5,789 bases of DNA from Bdellovibrionales bacterium (GTDB lineage Bacteria; Bdellovibrionota; Bdellovibrionia; Bdellovibrionales; UBA1609). A program made the position numbers and the translations under genes. Shown here one piece after another: positions 1 to 5,288 of the stretch; the stretch's first letter is position 1, and every line of letters starts with the position of its first letter. Under the pieces are notes generated by a model that was not told the origin of the DNA, ran no database searches, and saw only the letters and a list, made by a program, of their open reading frames with translations. The DNA lies in the NCBI GenBank assembly GCA_026648125.1, contig JAPKGD010000145.1:1-5789 (forward strand), written 5' to 3'.

Positions 1-969
1 CACCACCAGATCGAGCCCCTTACCCTTGGCGGCAAATTCCAAAATAGATATGGTGCTATTCACAAGACTTCTCAGCTCAAAGTGAGTTTCTTCCAACTCG
101 AGCTTTCCAGATTCAATTTTAGAGAGATCAAGAATTTGATTAATCAAAGACAACAGCGAATTGGAGGAGTCGCGTATGGTTTGTACGAACTCAACCTGCT
201 CGCCGTCCAAATCCGTTTCAGAAAGAATCCGAGTCATTCCAATAATGCCATTTAAAGGTGTGCGAATTTCGTGACTCATATTGGCCAAAAATTGAGATTT
301 CATCTCAGAAGCTTCATACGCCTTTTTTTCTGCCTCTTTACGTTTTCCAATTTCACCTTTAAGAGTCATCGTGGCAGCTTGTAACATGATGAACGCCATA
401 AGGAGTCCCGCTAAAACCATAAGACTTGCGGTCTTAAAGTCGCTATTCGCCTGAGCGGTGCGCGACTTTAAAAGCTCGGCTTCTCGATTCATAAATTGGG
501 TAAAAGCTTGACGGACTTGATCCATTGTCTGTTGACCTAATCCCGATTTTACTCGCTCAAAGGCTTCCGCTTGTCGGTTGGTTTCGGTCAAATAAATATC
601 ATCTTGAAGGTAACCTAAACGAGCGAGAATCAATTCATCCAGGTCTTGAAACATCCTCTCCTGCGCTTCTTGCTCGCTGACCGACTCCCTTAGCTTTTTA
701 AAATCGGTCTTTGCCGTTTCGACAGCGGCTCTATAGGTATCTAAAAATGGGGAATGAAGAGTCATCAAATATCCACGTTGAGCCGTTTCAGCGCGTTCAA
801 TGGAAATCTGAATTTGGTTAGCGAGTGCGATGATCTTTTCACTTTGAATCAAGATTGCGTTGGAGGCCACATACCTTTGAGCCGAGCTATAAGAGAAAAA
901 GGAAATGACCAGAAGCAGTCCTAAGCCCAGCACGGTCAGCAGAAGTACGATGTTTCCTCTTTGCTTCAT
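1..969 (-). CDS. CHASE3-type sensor histidine kinase, C-terminus beyond window
   Basis: Membrane-bound sensor kinase of a two-component system; only the first 323 residues are inside the window. I translated it from the ATG at 969, and the frame stays open to base 1. Residues 7-29 form a hydrophobic membrane helix. About 30-170 is an all-helical extracytoplasmic region with an ETAQRGYLMT stretch typical of CHASE3 domains. Residues 180-203 form a second membrane helix, followed by a short coiled linker (204-224). The HisKA dimerisation helix carries FLANMSHEIRTPLNGIIGM, with the phospho-accepting histidine at residue 233 (bases 271-273), and its second helix ends in LSKIESGKLELE. The ATP-binding HATPase domain, and any receiver domain, would lie to the left. 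The signal sensed cannot be told. Shine-Dalgarno pairing before the ATG is weak. It lies 63 bp downstream of a small membrane protein gene on the same strand, so co-transcription is possible. Family assignment is firm; CHASE3 as the sensor type is likely. Confidence 0.93.
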   Translation of the reverse strand, partial: MKQRGNIVLLLTVLGLGLLLVISFFSYSSAQRYVASNAILIQSEKIIALANQIQISIERAETAQRGYLMTLHSPFLDTYRAAVETAKTDFKKLRESVSEQEAQERMFQDLDELILARLGYLQDDIYLTETNRQAEAFERVKSGLGQQTMDQVRQAFTQFMNREAELLKSRTAQANSDFKTASLMVLAGLLMAFIMLQAATMTLKGEIGKRKEAEKKAYEASEMKSQFLANMSHEIRTPLNGIIGMTRILSETDLDGEQVEFVQTIRDSSNSLLSLINQILDLSKIESGKLELEETHFELRSLVNSTISILEFAAKGKGLDLVV

Positions 970-992
970 CTTAACTATTGTTTGCGACCACA

Positions 993-1018
993 GCCAAACT
1001 TTGGAGACCAGTTTTGGC
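993..1018 (-). repeat. Short inverted repeat ahead of the kinase gene
   Basis: On the minus strand GCCAAA (1018-1013) and TTTGGC (998-993) flank 14 nt, in the 63-bp gap between the small membrane-protein gene and the kinase start. No T-run follows it on the minus strand, so it is not a classical terminator. It could be a weak mRNA hairpin or an operator, or simply chance, since a 6-bp repeat is not rare. Confidence 0.25.
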
Positions 1019-1032
1019 AAACACGACCTTCT

Positions 1033-1440
1033 CTATTTTTTATTTAGAATTGCCTGTCTTGCATGATCGTAAAACTCTTTGGAGTTCTCTGACGTCGATA
1101 AAATGGCCTTCTGATAGGCGGCCTCGACTTTGTCCTGGCTCGATCCTGCGGGAAGCCCCAAGGCTTCATAGGCATCCCAGCTGTGTCCATTAAAGTTGAA
1201 ATGTACATTAAGACTTCGCCCCGGAGGTTCAGTCGAGGTCGATGCGGTATCAGTGGGTGAATTGTCAAATCCAGGCGCCCACTTTTCTGGGGTTCGTCGC
1301 ATCTCTCTTGGCGCTATTCGATCCGATTGCGCTCGCCAACGGAATTGCGCCCCTTTGGGCCGATTTTTCTTAAGTAGATAGATAACCCCAAAAACCACTA
1401 AAGTGGCTTGAAGCCATAAAAATTTCTCGAAGAGTTCCAC
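1033..1440 (-). CDS. Small single-pass membrane protein with degenerate J-like domain
   Basis: 135-residue protein starting with GTG at 1440; a TAA two codons upstream in the same frame means no longer start exists. Residues 7-23 are one hydrophobic helix followed by KKNRPK, which by the positive-inside rule puts the rest in the cytoplasm. Residues 30-75 are a basic, then Ser/Thr/Pro-rich, presumably disordered linker. Residues 88-133 resemble a J-domain: WDAYEALGLPAGSS matches the helix I/turn of DnaJ proteins, VEAAYQKAI matches helix II, and KEFYDHARQAIL matches helix III. The HPD loop that stimulates DnaK ATPase is absent (STSENS in its place), so classical co-chaperone activity is not expected; a scaffold or binding role is inference. 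It is divergent from mrp with a shared control region and lies upstream of the kinase on the same strand. No recognised name. The gene is convincing; J-like homology is moderately sure. Confidence 0.75.
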   Translation of the reverse strand: MELFEKFLWLQATLVVFGVIYLLKKNRPKGAQFRWRAQSDRIAPREMRRTPEKWAPGFDNSPTDTASTSTEPPGRSLNVHFNFNGHSWDAYEALGLPAGSSQDKVEAAYQKAILSTSENSKEFYDHARQAILNKK

Positions 1441-1445
1441 ATCCC

Positions 1446-1475
1446 ATTATCATTTCTACTTGAGTGCTTTTTCAA
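1446..1475 (-). promoter_or_regulatory. Predicted sigma-70 promoter for the small J-like gene
   Basis: Reading the minus strand, TTGAAA (1475-1470, 5/6 match to the -35 box) is followed after 18 bp by GATAAT (1451-1446, 5/6 match to the -10 box). The start point predicted 7 nt beyond the -10 falls at about 1439-1440, exactly on the GTG start codon, so a message from this promoter would be leaderless. No Shine-Dalgarno site precedes the GTG at a workable distance, which agrees. Prediction by eye only. Confidence 0.5.
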
Positions 1476-1496
1476 GTCCACCTCTTGTGTTATAAG
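1469..1496 (+). promoter_or_regulatory. Predicted extended -10 promoter for mrp
   Basis: TTTTCA (1469-1474, 4/6) and TATAAG (1491-1496, 5/6) are 16 bp apart, and TG at 1488-1489 one base before the -10 box gives an extended -10 element that offsets the weak -35. Transcription would start near 1503, leaving about 30 nt of leader that contains GAGGAG at 1524-1529, five bases before the mrp ATG. The -35 box overlaps almost fully with the -35 box of the divergent minus-strand promoter. Confidence 0.55.
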
Positions 1497-1534
1497 ACGC
1501 ACCTAGCCCCAATAAACACGTTTGAGGAGCTCTC

Positions 1535-2329
1535 ATGAACCCATTTGACCAGCAGGCCCCCATCCAAGGTGTAAAGCACATCATCGCTGTAGGATCGGGA
1601 AAAGGTGGCGTTGGCAAGAGCACTGTGGCAGCGAATTTGGCCGTGGGCCTCAAACATCGCGGTCATAAAGTAGGCTTATTAGATGCTGATATTTATGGCC
1701 CCAGTGTTCCTCGATTGTTTGGCTGCCTCGGCCAAAGGCCAGATGTTGATAGCCAGAGTAAAATTGTTCCGCTCACTCGCTTTGGCGTGAAGCTGATGAG
1801 CATGGGTTTTATGGTTGATGAAGATATGCCCATGGTTTGGCGAGGCCCGATGCTCTTTAAAGCCATGGATCAGTTCTTTCGAGATGTCGCTTGGGGTGAA
1901 TTGGATTATTTGGTGATCGATCTTCCTCCCGGAACAGGCGATGTGGCTCTCACCATGGCGCAAAAAGTTCCGGTGGACGGTGGAGTTGTGGTTTGCACAC
2001 CTCAAAATATGGCTCTTGCCGATGGCAAAAAAGCGATCAGCATGTTTGCACAAGTAAAGATCCCCGTCCTCGGCGTGGTAGAAAATATGTCCTTTATGAC
2101 GACCCCCCAAGGTGAAAGGGTCAGCTTGTTTCCCAAGGGAGAACTCGATGCGTACTTGATGTCGCGAGACCTTGCGAAATTGGCCGAGATCCCCTTTCAA
2201 CCCCAATTGGCTTTGTCGAGTGAGGCGGGAGTCCCCGCTTTAGAGAGCCAGCCTGAGTCGGCAGAAGCCAAAGCCTTTTTGAGCCTTGCTGATGAGGTCA
2301 TTCGTCGCACTGTGAAGCACTCTTCCTAA
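1535..2329 (+). CDS. mrp: Mrp/NBP35 (ApbC) family P-loop ATPase lacking CxxC
   Basis: 264-residue cytoplasmic ATPase of the MinD/Mrp deviant P-loop group. Family members bind and transfer [4Fe-4S] clusters to apo-enzymes. Visible motifs: deviant Walker A GKGGVGKST (22-30) with the signature lysine at 23, switch I DADIYGPSVP (50-59), and switch II/Walker B VIDLPPGTGD (127-136). PMVWRGPM near 99-106 and VVENMSF at 181-187 are typical of Mrp rather than MinD or ParA. The ATG has a strong Shine-Dalgarno site, GAGGAG, five bases upstream. Two deviations stand out. There is no N-terminal MIP18/DUF59 domain, which makes it shorter than E. coli Mrp (about 370 residues). The CxxC that normally follows ENMS and holds the bridging cluster is replaced by MTTPQG (188-193); the only cysteines are 64 and 154. 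Some other Mrp homologues also lack CxxC, so this need not mean loss of function, but cluster binding in the usual way is doubtful. Family certain; Fe-S role uncertain. Confidence 0.95.
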   Translation: MNPFDQQAPIQGVKHIIAVGSGKGGVGKSTVAANLAVGLKHRGHKVGLLDADIYGPSVPRLFGCLGQRPDVDSQSKIVPLTRFGVKLMSMGFMVDEDMPMVWRGPMLFKAMDQFFRDVAWGELDYLVIDLPPGTGDVALTMAQKVPVDGGVVVCTPQNMALADGKKAISMFAQVKIPVLGVVENMSFMTTPQGERVSLFPKGELDAYLMSRDLAKLAEIPFQPQLALSSEAGVPALESQPESAEAKAFLSLADEVIRRTVKHSS

Positions 2330-2398
2330 AAGTGTTGCTATCGCTACAATTCACCGTCTCAAGACCATTCACGGATGTGGAATTTTCGCCTCTTTTCT

Positions 2399-2426
2399 TT
2401 GCCTGAATGGCGCGTAGCGTTATTCT
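2399..2426 (+). promoter_or_regulatory. Possible sigma-70 promoter in the intergenic region
   Basis: TTGCCT (2399-2404, 4/6) and TATTCT (2421-2426, 4/6) are separated by 16 bp. It would start a transcript near 2433 that runs through the hairpins and the c-di-GMP aptamer and stops at the terminator ending at 2781, about 350 nt. The boxes are mediocre. A start nearer the aptamer is equally possible, for example from a sigma-28-like GTCGATCA at 2556-2563, whose upstream TTAA (2541-2544) is about 4 bp too close. Confidence 0.3.
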
Positions 2427-2505
2427 AGGGGTTGTCAGCGCCTCGAAGACGGGACGTTTGGGAAAGGGGGGCCACATGGTGAAACGACCAATGGATTGGC
2501 GTCTA

Positions 2506-2539
2506 GACCCACCGCCGAAGTAAGGCGAGTGCCAGGGTC
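2506..2539 (+). other. Nested hairpin upstream of the aptamer
   Basis: GACCC (2506-2510) pairs with GGGTC (2535-2539), and inside it CGCC (2513-2516) pairs with GGCG (2524-2527) around a 7-nt loop. No T-run follows, so it is not a terminator. It sits in the 287-nt stretch between mrp and the aptamer, which has no convincing reading frame. It may be part of the leader of the aptamer RNA. Confidence 0.4.
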
Positions 2540-2580
2540 ATTAAGTTCTAGGCCAGTCGATCAGACTTAAAAAACAATTT

Positions 2581-2607
2581 ACAGGAGGTTTTTAGTTTAG
2601 GTCCTGT
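2581..2607 (+). other. Hairpin just 5' of the aptamer
   Basis: ACAGGA (2581-2586) and TCCTGT (2602-2607) are perfect complements around a 15-nt T-rich loop, ending ten bases before helix P1 of the aptamer. If the transcript starts upstream, this would be a separate 5' stem. It also contains GGAGG (2584-2588), which is followed by no start codon of a credible gene. Confidence 0.4.
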
Positions 2608-2616
2608 GCCTTCCTT

Positions 2617-2705
2617 CCTTTGTAAAGGGCAAACCGCTTGGAAACAGCGGGACGCAAAGCCAAGAAGCTAACGCCGCGAGGTTATGCTTGTCTGGCCGCC
2701 AGAGG
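2617..2705 (+). ncRNA. c-di-GMP-I (GEMM) riboswitch aptamer, merRNA-like
   Basis: Structured RNA domain that binds the second messenger cyclic di-GMP. The two most conserved blocks of the class are exact: GGCAAACC (2628-2635) and GGGACGCAAAGCC (2649-2661). P1 forms from CCTTTG (2617-2622) with CAGAGG (2700-2705). GGC (2628-2630) pairs with GCC (2659-2661). Inside, CCGCT (2634-2638) pairs with AGCGG (2646-2650), capped by a GAAA tetraloop (2641-2644) closed by G2640-C2645. The second arm has AAGC (2665-2668) with GCTT (2686-2689) and a UAA/UAU internal loop that resembles the GAAA-tetraloop receptor, then a GCGA loop (2676-2679). The 3' strand GTCTGGCCGCC (2690-2700) fits the class pattern. 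A terminator lies 40 nt downstream and no gene begins until 3046 or 3064. This recalls the abundant orphan c-di-GMP RNA (merRNA) of Bdellovibrio bacteriovorus. Class assignment is firm; the stand-alone role is inference. Confidence 0.93.
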
Positions 2706-2745
2706 GATTGAATTTGGTGCACAACGGAGGGGAAGCATCGGTTTG

Positions 2746-2781
2746 AACCCGCCGCTAAGGGAAGCAGGCGGGTTTTTTTTT
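2746..2781 (+). terminator. Intrinsic terminator of the aptamer transcript
   Basis: AACCCGCC (2746-2753) pairs with GGCGGG plus the first T bases (2767-2774). GCT (2754-2756) with AGC (2763-2765) extends the stem across one bulged A, with a 6-nt loop, and nine T residues follow (2773-2781). This is a strong rho-independent terminator on the plus strand. Its 5' arm does not overlap the aptamer. A limited alternative pairing exists: CCGCC at 2696-2700 could pair with GGCGG at 2767-2771, so conditional read-through cannot be excluded. Confidence 0.92.
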
Positions 2782-2813
2782 GCCCCGAAGGTACCTGCTG
2801 GGTTTTTCGGGGC
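2782..2813 (+). other. Local hairpin overlapping the left arm of the long inverted repeat
   Basis: GCCCCGAA (2782-2789) and TTCGGGGC (2806-2813) are perfect 8-bp complements around 16 nt, immediately after the terminator T-run. The 3' half lies within the left arm of the 23-bp repeat (2789-2811), so this hairpin and the long stem cannot form together. No T-run follows on the plus strand. Confidence 0.5.
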
Positions 2814-2932
2814 ACTCCGCAGCAATAATCGGCCTGGTTAAAGACCTCACAAAGGTGACCCAGAGGCCCGGATTCCCTTGTGCGGCTACATGGTAATGCC
2901 GCGCCGTGACCCGAAAAACCCAGCAGGTACCT
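2789..2932. repeat. 144-bp element bounded by perfect 23-bp inverted repeats
   Basis: The left arm 2789-2811 is the exact reverse complement of the right arm 2910-2932, with 98 nt between. Pairing breaks at the next base on both sides. The enclosed sequence folds further: GGCCT (2831-2835) with AGGCC (2864-2868), TCAC (2847-2850) with GTGA (2855-2858), and GCGGC-TAC (2882-2889) with GTA (2893-2895) plus GCCGC (2898-2902). The element contains no credible reading frame, and I see no target-site duplication directly outside the arms. Possible identities are a structured non-coding RNA closed by a long helix, or a small palindromic or MITE-like repeat. I do not recognise it as 6S, SRP, RNase P or tmRNA. 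Strand and transcription are unknown. Confidence 0.75.
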
Positions 2933-2985
2933 AAAATGGGCCCAGCTGTCTAAATCTTGGCTCAGTCAGTTTCAGTCCCTTAGGG

Positions 2986-3006
2986 CTAGATGGGCCATAT
3001 ATCTAG
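2986..3006. repeat. Short palindrome upstream of the exported protein gene
   Basis: CTAGAT (2986-2991) and ATCTAG (3001-3006) flank 9 nt, about 58 bp before the likely start of the large exported protein. The following AT-rich stretch holds TAAAAT (3013-3018), a possible -10 box, but no good -35 box stands 16-18 bp upstream. The palindrome could be an operator; it is short enough to be chance. Confidence 0.3.
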
Positions 3007-3063
3007 AATCATTAAAATATTTTACGCCTGCCCAAGGCTCAATTCTTGCTCCTTTGGCTCGCG

Positions 3064-5199
3064 ATGCGAAATCCGGTAATTAAAACAAGCCTTGAGAGTT
3101 TAGGCCCACTAAACCTTCTCACCAAGGGCCCGGGCCTCACGGTGTTCTTTGGCCTTTTCGCCGTGCTTGTCTTGGCTCTGATACCGTCCCCTTCGGCAGC
3201 CCAGAATTTTTACTCAAAAGACGCTTTCGAAATCCTCGGGGTAAAGAAGACCGACCCCATTGAGACCATAAAGGATCAATACAGACTTCTCGCGAAAAAG
3301 CATTACCCAAAAGCTCCTGACCGATTGAAACCAGAGGACCTCGCAGAGGCCACCCGAATTTTCGGCCTAGTTAAAGCCGCTTATGAAGCGATTGACCAGC
3401 TTGATGAGCGGATCATTCGAGGAGCGATCGAAGGCGGGACTCTGGGACTCAATAAGAAAGAGTTTCTAATGCGCGGAGGAAGCCCCGCTCGGGCAGATGC
3501 AATTTATGGAGCTCAGAGTTTTAATGATTCAGACGGATACGAGTCTCAAACGTCCGCCGATCAAAAATGGAGCGAGAGCTTTTTTTCCGACCTACATCAG
3601 CGCTCGAAAAATGCAAAATCTGGAAAACCACAATCAAAAGTTCGCGACGTAAAGACTTATGCGGGAATCTTTCCAGGGGAAATAAAGCACATCTACGGCA
3701 ATGCCTCGGGCGTGATTATTGAAGCCCACCTATTCGAAGACGGCGGTGGGCGAGTTCATCTCTATTGGATTCCTTCGGACTCAAACATCATATACCCCGT
3801 TATCTTTACAGACGGAGGGATTAGCGGATGGACCGAAGAAGATCGAGGAACATTTTTTGATCCACGTCTGCCAGAGGGTTCGGCGCGCTTAATTCATAGA
3901 CCGGGCATTGATATCAAGACACGGTCACACACTTTTAAATCTTTGCCTGTATTTGATAGTGCCCAAATCAACGAAAAACTTGCCCTCGGTGGATACAGAG
4001 TTTTTGACAACTGGAAAGGCAAGTATCGGCCCAACCTCGGACTTTTTGAAACGCCTGTTAAGGGAAATCTCAATCTTTTCACCTATTATATTTTTTCTGA
4101 TGGGCAATATTATATTGTGATCAGGGAAACAGAAGATGAGAAATATTACCCAGTAATATCCGCATTTGAGGGTTATCCCGGTAATATGGTGCCGAACGGA
4201 CTCATACTCGATCGAGAGAGGCGAGCTCTCCGCGTCCCAGGACGAAAACAGATTTGGCAAATTGGAAACAAGATTCAATCGCATCCGATTTTTGATGAGC
4301 ACCTCGGACTTTATTTGGGAAACTTTGCCCAAACTTCGGTAGAGCTCTCTATTTTTGAAGAAAGTCCGAACAACCGAGCCCCGCGCCTTATAAGAAAAAT
4401 TCCGGCGATTAGTATTGAGCAAGTCCCCGAGCACAATTTTAACTTTCTGCTGGGAAAATATCTCCAAGTTCCCCTCGAGATTAGAACTCCACTCGATCGA
4501 GAGTTTCTCTTCGCATCGGCAGAAAAACAAGCCTCGAGTGCCCCTCTACAAATTGCAGGTCGATCGAATGTTGACACTGCAAACTTGGCGACCGCCAAGA
4601 GTTCGCCTACCGTTTTCAATCCTCAGCCAAACTCTTCTTCGCCTGACTCTTCTGATGTGGTGAAAGCCGGTCCATCGAACTTTCAACGTATCCAAGACCT
4701 CAAAAGAAGGTTCAGAAAAATTGCTGACTTTTTGGATGATCCTCAAGGAGATGTTCGACAACTCGTTGCCAAATACCTCCTCAGTGGGCAGATCCGCCTT
4801 GAAGAAATCAGTGCGATAATAGATCGCCACGGAGCCAACCCCGACGTTATGACCCTTATGCTCTTATTTACTGAACAGTTACAAAATTGGGATGTGCTCA
4901 AACGTTTTCTCTTTATTTTTCACCGCAACATCGACTTCCACATCAGCCGCCAGGCCCAAATGCAGGTGATGGCGATGATACACCTAAGAGATCTGATCTT
5001 ACGGGTTCCTAACCCCCAAGATCCGGCAATCATGTCTATCGTTGAGCGGCTGAGGATTCCCTACCCACAGCTAATGAGCTACATCGAAGCCGCTTGGGCT
5101 AAACGGTGGCAGGGCTACCTGCCACCGCCCCCGGCTGAGCGCCTGACTGTCGAGCAAGAATGGCTCGCCATCTCCGGCTGCCAAGGCCTCCTCGAATAA
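3064..5199 (+). CDS. Large putatively exported protein with degenerate J-like domain
   Basis: About 711 residues from the ATG at 3064. A TTG at 3046 in frame, with AAGG 8 nt upstream, would add six residues; I prefer the ATG because it gives a cleaner basic n-region. Residues 25-41 are a hydrophobic core ending in PSPSAAQ, so a signal peptide cleaved near 45-47 is likely, placing the protein in the periplasm or outside; an uncleaved anchor is possible. Residues 52-111 resemble a J-domain (AFEILGVKKTDPIETIKDQYRL, then LAKKHYPKAPD, then IFGLVKAAYEAI), but YPK replaces HPD, so DnaK stimulation is not expected. Residues 194-474 are rich in beta strands and aromatics, with two related units near 223-252 and 343-372. 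Residues 490-538 form a Ser/Pro/Asn-rich linker, and 539-684 look fully helpical with a basic start (LKRRFRKIADFLDD). Only one cysteine, near the C-terminus. I do not recognise a family. It stands alone after the RNA region, and the PP-loop gene follows within 90 bp. Confidence 0.85.
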   Translation: MRNPVIKTSLESLGPLNLLTKGPGLTVFFGLFAVLVLALIPSPSAAQNFYSKDAFEILGVKKTDPIETIKDQYRLLAKKHYPKAPDRLKPEDLAEATRIFGLVKAAYEAIDQLDERIIRGAIEGGTLGLNKKEFLMRGGSPARADAIYGAQSFNDSDGYESQTSADQKWSESFFSDLHQRSKNAKSGKPQSKVRDVKTYAGIFPGEIKHIYGNASGVIIEAHLFEDGGGRVHLYWIPSDSNIIYPVIFTDGGISGWTEEDRGTFFDPRLPEGSARLIHRPGIDIKTRSHTFKSLPVFDSAQINEKLALGGYRVFDNWKGKYRPNLGLFETPVKGNLNLFTYYIFSDGQYYIVIRETEDEKYYPVISAFEGYPGNMVPNGLILDRERRALRVPGRKQIWQIGNKIQSHPIFDEHLGLYLGNFAQTSVELSIFEESPNNRAPRLIRKIPAISIEQVPEHNFNFLLGKYLQVPLEIRTPLDREFLFASAEKQASSAPLQIAGRSNVDTANLATAKSSPTVFNPQPNSSSPDSSDVVKAGPSNFQRIQDLKRRFRKIADFLDDPQGDVRQLVAKYLLSGQIRLEEISAIIDRHGANPDVMTLMLLFTEQLQNWDVLKRFLFIFHRNIDFHISRQAQMQVMAMIHLRDLILRVPNPQDPAIMSIVERLRIPYPQLMSYIEAAWAKRWQGYLPPPPAERLTVEQEWLAISGCQGLLE

Positions 5200-5255
5200 A
5201 AGGAACATGGTTGTTTTTTGGCCCGCGGGGCAGCAAATCCAATGGCCAAATTGAC

Positions 5256-5272
5256 CGAACCTCGAGGGTTCG
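5256..5272. other. Hairpin between the exported protein and PP-loop genes
   Basis: CGAACC (5256-5261) pairs with GGTTCG (5267-5272) around TCGAG. No T-run follows on either strand, so it is not a standard terminator; it lies 16 bp before the preferred start of the next gene. It may be a weak pause site or simply part of the coding sequence if the upstream TTG start at 5211 is used. Confidence 0.35.
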
Positions 5273-5288
5273 TGCAATAACTAAAGAC

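Noticed and set aside
1679..2206. 175-codon antisense frame within mrp
   Set aside because: It is the mirror of a strongly conserved P-loop ATPase gene and has no ribosome site or recognisable domain.
2315..2340. Hairpin overlapping the mrp stop codon as a terminator
   Set aside because: CACT (2318-2321) pairs with AGTG (2331-2334) and little else, with no T-run after it; too weak to call.
2541..2563. Sigma-28 (FliA-type) promoter before the aptamer
   Set aside because: The -10 like GTCGATCA is fair, but the only -35 like TTAA is 11 bp away instead of about 15, so it is mentioned only as an alternative.
2638..2841. Open frames on both strands across the intergenic RNA region (also 2597-2815 minus)
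   Set aside because: They run through the c-di-GMP aptamer and the terminator hairpin, have no ribosome binding site and encode low-complexity basic sequence; the RNA structures explain the bases better.
2789..2932. 6S, SRP, RNase P or tmRNA identity for the inverted-repeat element
   Set aside because: None of the conserved sequence blocks of these RNAs is present, only a long closing stem.
3894..4619. Several antisense frames inside the large exported protein gene
   Set aside because: They are shadows of a long frame with coherent domain structure and show no protein-like features or start signals of their own.
5207..5254. 15-codon ORF starting with ATG at 5207
   Set aside because: Its AGGA is only two bases from the ATG, the peptide is very short and resembles nothing; the nearby TTG at 5211 fits the ribosome site better.
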